Source: Desulfovibrio sp. ZJ209
Lineage (GTDB): Bacteria; Desulfobacterota; Desulfovibrionia; Desulfovibrionales; Desulfovibrionaceae
DNA: 64,000 nt
Direction: 5' to 3'
Assembly: GCF_011039135.1 (NCBI RefSeq)
Contig: NZ_JAAKEJ010000002.1
Span: 248,001 to 312,000, forward strand
Part shown: one piece after another, positions 43,978-50,370 of the stretch
Layout of the letters: each line of letters starts with the position of its first letter
How positions within the stretch are numbered: the first letter of the stretch is position 1
Notes under the pieces: model-generated
Database searches by the model: none
Told to the model about the DNA's origin: nothing
What the model saw: only the letters and a program-made list of their open reading frames with translations
Program-made: the position numbers and the translations under genes

Positions 43978-44637
43978 TTGTCCCAGATCAAGACCTACGC
44001 CGAGCAGGCCACGGCCTATATCAAGCAATGCCTGCTGGACGGCACCCTCACTCCCGGCGCCCCCATCCGTGAAGGCGAGATCGCCCGGCACCTCGGCATC
44101 AGCCGCGGCCCGGTGCGCGAAGCGCTGCAAAGCCTGCTCCTTCAGGGGCTCGTCACGGGCGAGCCGCAGAAGACCCGCTGCATCCGCCACCTTACCCTGC
44201 GGGAGATCGAAGACAGCTATTGCCTCGGCGGCACCCTCGAGGGCGCCTGCATCGTGCAGTCGCTCGAGCGCTGGGACGACGCGGCCCTCGCCAAAGTGGC
44301 CGGCATCCTGGAGGAAATGGAGCGCCAGAGCAGGAGGGCCCCGGGCCTCGCGGCCCTGAGCCAGATCGACGAGGCCTTCCACGACGCGCTGCTCGCCCCC
44401 TGCCGCAACCGGCTCATGGCCGGCATCGCGCGCAATTCCTGCTCGCACATCTCCAAGTTTCTCTACTACAAGTGCTGGGACACCCTGTTCTCGCCAAGCG
44501 AGTTTTACGAGCGCCACGCCGTGCTCTACAAGGCCCTCGTGAGCCGTGACCCGCGCGTCATCGAGCGCGCCCTGCTCGACCACTATGCCGAATCCGGGCG
44601 CAGGCTCGGCCTCGTCTGCGGCAAGCAGGAAGGCTAG
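43978..44637 (+). CDS. GntR-family regulator with FCD domain
   Basis: A 219-residue regulator. The winged helix-turn-helix (about residues 5-70) includes IREGEIARHLGISRGPVREALQSLLLQGLV. The C-terminal all-helical FCD ligand domain has the metal-site histidines in DEAFHDALL, SCSHISKF and RHAVLYKAL. It starts with TTG at 43978, preceded by GAGGAG. Lying directly after the lyase gene, it probably controls this locus in response to its substrate. Confidence 0.88.
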   Translation: MSQIKTYAEQATAYIKQCLLDGTLTPGAPIREGEIARHLGISRGPVREALQSLLLQGLVTGEPQKTRCIRHLTLREIEDSYCLGGTLEGACIVQSLERWDDAALAKVAGILEEMERQSRRAPGLAALSQIDEAFHDALLAPCRNRLMAGIARNSCSHISKFLYYKCWDTLFSPSEFYERHAVLYKALVSRDPRVIERALLDHYAESGRRLGLVCGKQEG

Positions 44638-44655
44638 GCGGAGGCGAAGGCCCCC

Positions 44656-45603
44656 ATGCCAGCCCCCGCGCCCCACACCACGCGAACCAGCGGCGCGCGC
44701 AGCGCCGGGAGCGCCGGGAATCTCTGGGGCTACGGCTTCGCCGCGCTGGCCGCCGCCTTTTACGGCACCAACCCGCTCTTCGCCGTGCCGCTCTATGCCA
44801 GCATGGACGCGGTCTCGGTACTGCTGTTCCGCTACCTGCTCGGCATCCCGCTGCTCGCGGCCATCATCGTGGGGCGCTCGCAAAGACTGTTGCCCCTGAG
44901 GCGGGAGCTCATGCCGCTGGCCGTTTCCGGCATTGTCATGGGCATCTCCTCGCTGGCGCTCTACGAGGCCTACCGCTTCATGAACGCGGGTGTCGCCTCC
45001 ACCCTGCTCTTCATGTACCCGGTGTTGACCTCGCTGCTCATGACCCTGTTTTTCCACGAGAAATTCCGGCTCGTCACCGGCGTGTGCCTCGGGCTCACCG
45101 CGGCCGGGCTGTGCCTGCTCATGCAGCCGGGCGAGGGCGCGGACATCAATGTGACGGGCTTTGTGCTCATCTTCCTCTCGTCGCTGACCTACGCCGTCTA
45201 TCTCGTCATGGTGAAGGTCTCGCGGGTGCTGGCGCTCGTGCCGCCGCTGCGCGCCCTGCTCTGGCAGCTCCTTTTCGGGGGGCTCGTGTTCGTGGCCGCG
45301 CTCCCGTTCGCCGGCGGCTTCCATACGCCGCAGACGCTCCTCGCGTGGACCAACCTCGCCTGCCTCGCCCTCTTCCCCACCGTGCTCTCGCTGCTCTTCA
45401 CCCTCAGGGCCATCGCCCTTATCGGCCCCACGGCCACGGCCATCTTCGGCGCGCTGGAGCCGGTCACGGCGGTGAGCCTCTCCCTGCTCTTCCTGGGCGA
45501 GAGCATCAGCGGCCGCGAGATCTTCGGCGGCTGCCTCATCGTGGCCGCGACCCTGCTGGTGGTGGCCGGCGGGCGGGACAGGGCGGCGCGGGGCGGCTCC
45601 TAG
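44656..45603 (+). CDS. EamA/DMT-family exporter
   Basis: A 315-residue membrane protein with ten helices in two EamA repeats. The first repeat has AFYGTNPLFAVPLYASMDAV and the second GFVLIFLSSLTYAVYLVMVKVS; the end has LIGPTATAIFGALEPVTAVSLSLLFLGE, a conserved DMT signature. It could export an amino acid or, if the locus degrades cysteate, a product such as sulfite. The stop codon overlaps the convergent SDR gene by four bases. Confidence 0.82.
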   Translation: MPAPAPHTTRTSGARSAGSAGNLWGYGFAALAAAFYGTNPLFAVPLYASMDAVSVLLFRYLLGIPLLAAIIVGRSQRLLPLRRELMPLAVSGIVMGISSLALYEAYRFMNAGVASTLLFMYPVLTSLLMTLFFHEKFRLVTGVCLGLTAAGLCLLMQPGEGADINVTGFVLIFLSSLTYAVYLVMVKVSRVLALVPPLRALLWQLLFGGLVFVAALPFAGGFHTPQTLLAWTNLACLALFPTVLSLLFTLRAIALIGPTATAIFGALEPVTAVSLSLLFLGESISGREIFGGCLIVAATLLVVAGGRDRAARGGS

Positions 45604-46355
45604 AGCGAGGCCATGAAGCCCCCGTCCACAAAGAGCACCTGTCCGGTGATGAAATCGGCCGCCGGCGAGGCCAGGAAGGCGGCGGCGCTCCCAACCTCCT
45701 CCACCTCTCCCCAGCGCTTCGCCGGCGTGTGGCGCATGATGTAGGCGTTGAGCTCCGCGTCTTCCATGAGCGGCCTGTTCATGTCCGTGGCGATGAAGCC
45801 GGGTGCCACGCCGTTGACCTGGATATTGTACTGCGCCCATTCCGTGGCCAGCGCGCGCGTGAGCTGGCGCACGGCCCCCTTGGCCGCGGCATAGGGGGCG
45901 ATGCCGGGCCGGGCGATCTCGCTCATGAGCGAGCAGAGATTGATGACCTTGCCCCCCTGCGCCCTGAGCAGGGGGAGGGCCGCGCGCGACACCCGGAAGA
46001 CGCCGGTCACGTCCGTATCGAGCATGCGCTGCCAGAGCTCGTCCGGCATGTCCTCCACGGGCGCGCGCAGGTTGATGCCCGCGTTGTTGACGAGGATGTG
46101 GAGCGGCCCGGCGGCGCCGATGGTGGCGAGCGCCATGTCCACGCTCTCCTGCTTCGCCACGTCGCAGAGGACGCCGTTGACCCGGCGCTCGGGGAAATCG
46201 CGGCGCAAGGCCTCCACGGCGGCGTCGAGCCCCTCGCGGTGCACGCCCGAGAGCCAGATGTCCGCGCCCTGCCGGGCGAGGGCGCGCGCGATGCCGTGGC
46301 CGATGCCGCGGCTTGAGCCGGTGATGAAAGCGGTCTTGCCGTTCAGGGAAAACAT
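45600..46355 (-). CDS. Short-chain dehydrogenase/reductase
   Basis: A 251-residue classical SDR. It has the TGSSRGIGHGIA cofactor motif near residue 12, NNAGIN near 85, the catalytic Ser in LCSLMSE and the YxxxK motif YAAAKGA. The C-terminus has ITGQVLFVDGGF. The start at 46355 follows a GGAGG site. It is alone on its transcript, convergent with the exporter. The substrate (an alcohol, sugar acid or acyl ketone) is unknown. Confidence 0.85.
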   Translation of the reverse strand: MFSLNGKTAFITGSSRGIGHGIARALARQGADIWLSGVHREGLDAAVEALRRDFPERRVNGVLCDVAKQESVDMALATIGAAGPLHILVNNAGINLRAPVEDMPDELWQRMLDTDVTGVFRVSRAALPLLRAQGGKVINLCSLMSEIARPGIAPYAAAKGAVRQLTRALATEWAQYNIQVNGVAPGFIATDMNRPLMEDAELNAYIMRHTPAKRWGEVEEVGSAAAFLASPAADFITGQVLFVDGGFMASL

Positions 46356-46417
46356 GCGGCCTCCTTGTTCCCAAGACTCTTCCAAGTTTACCAAGCCGAA
46401 AGAAATCTTCCTCAAGT

Positions 46418-46842
46418 CCGTCTGGAGCGAAGCGGAAGACGGGTGCTGGTGCCGGAAGAATCCTAAAAAATAAGATTCTTAGGTTCCGGCGCGCTAGCCG
46501 TTGGCGAGTCTGCGAGCCTTGCGCCAGCCGTCGGCGAGCTTGCGAGCCATACGGATGGCGACAGCGGTTGTGTTGACTGGCTTTTGGGGTACCTAAGTGC
46601 TGTTTCCATCCGTAGCTTCCTGCGTCGCAACGGCTGGAGCACGGATAGCGACAGCGGCTGCGTTGTCTGGCTTTTAGGTAACTAATTGCTGTCTCCATCC
46701 GTAGCTTCCTTCGTCGCAACGGCTGGAGCAAGGAAGAAAAACAATTTCCGATGGGAGTGTACTTAAGTACTCGACCGAGGAAATTTTTTTCTGACGCAGC
46801 CGGAACCTAAGAGGCTGTTTTTGACGGATAATTTCGGCATTA
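46418..46842 (+). repeat. Interspersed structured repeat, copy E (425 bp, tandem modules)
   Basis: The arms TCTTAGGTTCCGGC (46477-46490) and GCCGGAACCTAAGA (46799-46812) match perfectly over 14 nt; even the usual T5/A5 ends have changed together to TCTTA/TAAGA. Two diverged 120-bp modules lie in tandem between the left arm and the inner hairpin. It fills the gap between the SDR and TIM-barrel isomerase genes. Confidence 0.9.
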
Positions 46843-46899
46843 CACAGGGCGCACAGCCACGCAACCAACTCGCAGGCTGAGCAAACTTCTCTCCGGCCT

Positions 46900-47730
46900 C
46901 TACTCCCCGCGCAGGGCGGCCCGCGACAGCAGGGCGCGCAGCGTGGCGAGGCCGGCGCGGGCCTCGGCCTCGGGGTCGGGCCCGGGCACGGCCTCCATGC
47001 CGAGAAAGCCGTCATAGCCCGCCACCCCAAGGCACTCGGCGAGGCCCCCGAGCGCAAGGCAGCCGAGGCCCGGCACGGCGCGGGTATTGTCCACAAAATG
47101 CACATGGCCGATATGCCCGGCGGCGCGCGCGATGGCCGCGGCAAGGGACGATTCCTCGATGTGCATGTGGAACACGTCCGGCAGGATGCCGAGGTTCGCC
47201 GGGGCGCCGGCCCGTTCCCGCAAGGCGAGCGCCTCGGCGACCGTATGGATGGAGTCCATCTCATACCTGTTGATGGGCTCGAGGAGCACGCCCACGCCGA
47301 AAGTTTCGGCAAGGCCGCAATAGGCGGCGAGGCCCTCGGCCATGCACTTCAGGCTCTCCTCCCTGCCGCCCGGCACGTCCTTGTGCTGCCCGCGGAAAAA
47401 ACCCACGATGGTTTTCGCGCCCAGCTCCGCGCACATGGCGAGGTGCCGGCGCGACAATTCCAGCAGGCGCGGGAGCTTACCGGGCCGGTTGAGAAAGAGC
47501 CCGGCGACCATGAGGTCGCCCTGCGCCGAGAGCATGGCCGCCTTGAGGCCGCTTTCGGCAAGGGCCTTGCGCGCCGCCGCCACGTCCGCCTCGGGCGGCT
47601 CGGGGAAGAAGAGGTCGATGCCGTCGAAGCCCAGGGCCGCGAGCTTCGCGCAGATGGGGCCGAGCGGCCCCGCGAACATGATCTGCGGCATCCTGCCCGG
47701 CCGGTCGGCCACGGAAATGCTTATGTTCAT
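46900..47730 (-). CDS. Sugar-phosphate isomerase/epimerase-like TIM barrel
   Basis: A 276-residue protein of the AP endonuclease 2/hydroxypyruvate isomerase-like superfamily. The metal site is suggested by LLEPINRYEMDS (Glu), LGILPDVFHMHIEE (Asp, His), HIGHVHFVDNTR (His) and a final Glu in FLGMEAVPG. It likely isomerises or epimerises a sugar or keto-sugar. It begins three bases after the glycosylase stop, as the last gene of a five-gene chain. The exact substrate is not evident. Confidence 0.78.
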   Translation of the reverse strand: MNISISVADRPGRMPQIMFAGPLGPICAKLAALGFDGIDLFFPEPPEADVAAARKALAESGLKAAMLSAQGDLMVAGLFLNRPGKLPRLLELSRRHLAMCAELGAKTIVGFFRGQHKDVPGGREESLKCMAEGLAAYCGLAETFGVGVLLEPINRYEMDSIHTVAEALALRERAGAPANLGILPDVFHMHIEESSLAAAIARAAGHIGHVHFVDNTRAVPGLGCLALGGLAECLGVAGYDGFLGMEAVPGPDPEAEARAGLATLRALLSRAALRGE

Positions 47731-47733
47731 CCT

Positions 47734-48537
47734 TCACCCTTTGCGTTGTTGTGTCTTCGCGTTCCTGCCGCGGCTGTGCGCCTCACCCTTCCGCGCCCGG
47801 GCTTTCGCGGGCTTTTTCTTTTGCGCCGGGTCGCTGTAGTCCGGGCCGCCCGCGCCCCCGGCCAGCGCCCAGAGATAGAGGCTCGCCGCCGAGGCGCAGG
47901 GCGAATAGCGCTTCTTGCAGCGCGCCAGGAAGGCCGGCGTGAGCTCGCGCTTGTTATAGAGCATGCGCAGGCCCGTGCGGATGCCGAAATCGCCCACGCT
48001 CAGCACGTCCTTGCGGCCGAGGCAGAAGATCATGAGCATTTCCGCCGTCCACAGGCCCACCCCCGGGAGTTCGCACAGGGCCGCGCACAGGGATTCATCG
48101 TCGAGCGCGGCGAGCCCGGCGAGGTCCAGCTCGCCGCAGGCCGCGCGCCGCGCTATCTCGCGGATATAGCCGGCCTTGCGCCCGGAAAGGCCGCAGGCCC
48201 GTAAGGCTTCCGGCGGGGCGCAGGCGAGCCTTTCCGGCGTGAAACAGGGGAAGGCGTCGAGAAGGCGCCCCCAGACCGTCGCATGCGCGGCGCCTGAGAT
48301 CTGCTGGCCGGCGATGGCATGGGCCAGCGCCATGAAGGGGTCGGGCAGGCGCTCCCGCTGAAGCGGCCCCAAAGCCGCCATGAGGCGACCGAGCGCGGGG
48401 TCGCGTTCGGCGAGATGGGCCCTGTCGGCCTCGGTGGGGCAAAAAACGCAGGCACCGGCAGCTTCGGCCGGGGCTTCCGAAACGGGCAGGGGTTCAGGCG
48501 CGGCAGGCGGGGTGACCGCTCCTCGCCGCCCCGTCAT
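47734..48537 (-). CDS. DNA-3-methyladenine glycosylase, AlkA type
   Basis: A 267-residue base-excision repair enzyme. It has AIAGQQISGAAHATVWGRLL near residue 75 and the helix-hairpin-helix GPD region LPGVGLWTAEMLMIFCLGRKDVLSVGDFG with the catalytic Asp. The C-terminus is a basic, Lys/Arg-rich tail that may bind DNA. It overlaps the DHH phosphoesterase gene by four bases. The first 35 residues are low-complexity and the true start may be internal. Confidence 0.85.
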   Translation of the reverse strand: MTGRRGAVTPPAAPEPLPVSEAPAEAAGACVFCPTEADRAHLAERDPALGRLMAALGPLQRERLPDPFMALAHAIAGQQISGAAHATVWGRLLDAFPCFTPERLACAPPEALRACGLSGRKAGYIREIARRAACGELDLAGLAALDDESLCAALCELPGVGLWTAEMLMIFCLGRKDVLSVGDFGIRTGLRMLYNKRELTPAFLARCKKRYSPCASAASLYLWALAGGAGGPDYSDPAQKKKPAKARARKGEAHSRGRNAKTQQRKG

Positions 48538-49598
48538 GCGCCGTCGCCCACAGGGCCGGGCCGCGCGGGGACGAGAGTGGCCGGCAGCGGGATGGGCGCG
48601 GTGCAGCGCGGGCGCACCTTGCGGGTCATGAGCCGCTTGAAGACGAAATCCGCGGGCTTCACGCCGTCGGGCACGGCGGCGAGGGGAAATTCGGCCCGGC
48701 CCATGTTGCGGTGGCCGCCGGCCGTGCCCACGTCATAGAAGCAGGCGTCGGCAAAGCGGCCGATGTCGCGGCTGCCGTCGCCGCGGAAGACCACGATGAC
48801 CGTCTTGCCCACGATGCCGCTCACGGCGATCCACTTGAGGCCGTGGACGCGCGTGAAGAAATCCGCCACCGACACGAGCAGGTCCGCGCTCTTGATCTCG
48901 CCCAGCGCGGCATAGGCGCCGCCGCCCCGGCAATCGGTGAGGCTGCGGAAGGCGCGCGAGAAAAAGGGCAGCCACGCGCGCAAATATTCGCTGCGGCTGA
49001 TGCGCCTCAGCAAATTGGCGTCCGCATGGTGGGAGAGCCACTGGTAGGCGCGCAGGTCCTCCTCGCCGCCCGAGCGCTCGAAGGCGCCGGTATCGGTGCG
49101 GATGCCGTAGAGCAGCGCCGTGGCGAGCAGCGGCCCGGGCCTGAGGCGCACGGCCTGGAGAAAGCGGGTCATCATGCTGCTGGTGGCGCCCACGCCGGGC
49201 CGGATGTCGCAAAAGGCGTCGGGCGTGAGCAGGCCGGCGAGGTCGGTCAGCGGGTGATGGTCGATGATCAGGCTGTAGATGAAGCCGGCGAAGGCCGGAT
49301 GATGCGCGGGCTGCGAGTCCACCATGGCGAAACGGTCGAAGGAGGCCGCGCGCTCGGGCTGCCACGGCTTCACCGGGATGCGCAGGTAGCGCACCATGGC
49401 GAGATTGTCCGGCCGCGTGACCTCGTTCACGCGCATGATGTCGACGGAGTGCGTCTTGCGGTGCATGATGCGCTTGAGGGCCAGCGCCGAGGCCAGCGCG
49501 TCCGGGTCGGCATTGATGAGGACGCACCAGCGCTCTTCCTTGCACAGGGCTTGCCGCCACTGCCTGAAGCCCAGGATATGTTCGGGTATGGCTGTCAT
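48534..49598 (-). CDS. DHH-family phosphoesterase
   Basis: A 354-residue protein with the DHH metal motifs: NADPDALASALALK near residue 29, the FAMVDSQPAHH segment, IIDHHPL (the DHH signature) and the C-terminal DHHA1 motif GTAGGHRNMGRAEFPL. Such enzymes degrade short RNAs (NrnA-like) or cyclic dinucleotide products. Its start overlaps the stop of the CbiR-like gene (ATGA), and it is likely co-regulated with the neighbouring repair and peptidase genes. Confidence 0.85.
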   Translation of the reverse strand: MTAIPEHILGFRQWRQALCKEERWCVLINADPDALASALALKRIMHRKTHSVDIMRVNEVTRPDNLAMVRYLRIPVKPWQPERAASFDRFAMVDSQPAHHPAFAGFIYSLIIDHHPLTDLAGLLTPDAFCDIRPGVGATSSMMTRFLQAVRLRPGPLLATALLYGIRTDTGAFERSGGEEDLRAYQWLSHHADANLLRRISRSEYLRAWLPFFSRAFRSLTDCRGGGAYAALGEIKSADLLVSVADFFTRVHGLKWIAVSGIVGKTVIVVFRGDGSRDIGRFADACFYDVGTAGGHRNMGRAEFPLAAVPDGVKPADFVFKRLMTRKVRPRCTAPIPLPATLVPARPGPVGDGA

Positions 49599-50356
49599 GC
49601 GCCCTCCTTCAGTGGCGCCGCGGGCCCCCGCGCGCTGGCCGCGGCCTCCCCGAGCCAGCGGAGGGAGGCGGCCGCGCCCTCCCAGTGGAAGACCTCGGCG
49701 AGGTGCACGGCCCCGGGCGAAAAACGCCGGAGCAGGCCGAGCGCCACGGCCCGCTGCGCCCGCGTGAACGCGGGAAGCGGCAGGTGCCTGTCCTCCCCGG
49801 GGGCCGGGCCCGGCGCGCTCCAGTGGACGAGCCGCGCCCGTTCGGGAAGCTCCGACGCGAGGAGCCGGCCCTGAACATATCCCAGCAGGTGCCCAACGTC
49901 CAGACAGACGCCAAGCCCCTCCCCGTCCAGAAACTCACCGCCGAGCTCGGTGAGCTCACAGCCGCGGATATTCTCGAGCAGCAGGGGGGGCGCGCCGGCG
50001 GCATGCCAGGGCGCGGCAAAGGCCGCGAGCAGCGCCCGAGCCTCCCGCACGTGCATGCCGACCGGGGGATGCAGCACGGCGAGATGCGGCGCGAGATACG
50101 CCAGGCGCGCAAGAACGGCCAGCGCGACTTCAGCGGCGGCGGCGCCGCCCCGCGCCCACGGGAGGTCAGCCGGGAGGTGCAGGTGCCAGCGCAAGGGGAG
50201 CGCCGCGAGCTCCGGCGGCAGGTCTGTGGCGGTATAGGCGAGGGTGCCGGCTGTTTCAAAGCAGCAGAGACCCACCTCCTCCACCCGGCCGGCGAGGAAG
50301 CGCGCGTTCTCCGCCACCGTTCCCGGGAGCACGAAGGACGGCGCGGCGAGCTTCAT
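49595..50356 (-). CDS. CbiR-like cobamide remodelling hydrolase (TIM barrel)
   Basis: A 253-residue AP endonuclease-like TIM barrel. Metal-binding positions are suggested by LRWHLHLPADLP, LAVLHPPVGMH, LLLENIRG, VCLDVGHLLGY, RLVHWSAPG and HLAEVFHWE. This order of short motifs resembles CbiR, which removes the lower ligand and phosphate of cobamides so they can be rebuilt. The start at 50356 is 14 bp after the M16 peptidase stop. The call is from pattern memory; another sugar-phosphate isomerase-like role is possible. Confidence 0.6.
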   Translation of the reverse strand: MKLAAPSFVLPGTVAENARFLAGRVEEVGLCCFETAGTLAYTATDLPPELAALPLRWHLHLPADLPWARGGAAAAEVALAVLARLAYLAPHLAVLHPPVGMHVREARALLAAFAAPWHAAGAPPLLLENIRGCELTELGGEFLDGEGLGVCLDVGHLLGYVQGRLLASELPERARLVHWSAPGPAPGEDRHLPLPAFTRAQRAVALGLLRRFSPGAVHLAEVFHWEGAAASLRWLGEAAASARGPAAPLKEGA

Positions 50357-50370
50357 GGAACCGGGCCGCC

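Noticed and set aside
43813-46731. A 970-codon minus-strand frame across the lyase-GntR-EamA region
   Set aside because: It is an antisense shadow; three recognisable plus-strand genes and the SDR occupy the same DNA.
6265-46842. The interspersed repeats considered as a CRISPR array or integron attC sites
   Set aside because: Copies are kilobases apart with no spacers, cas genes or integron integrase, and the conserved ends do not match attC core sites. Complementary variable arms recall attC, but nothing else does.
6265-46842. The repeats considered as simple Rho-independent terminators
   Set aside because: They are too long and modular, their orientation relative to neighbouring genes is not consistent, and copies also lie upstream of genes.
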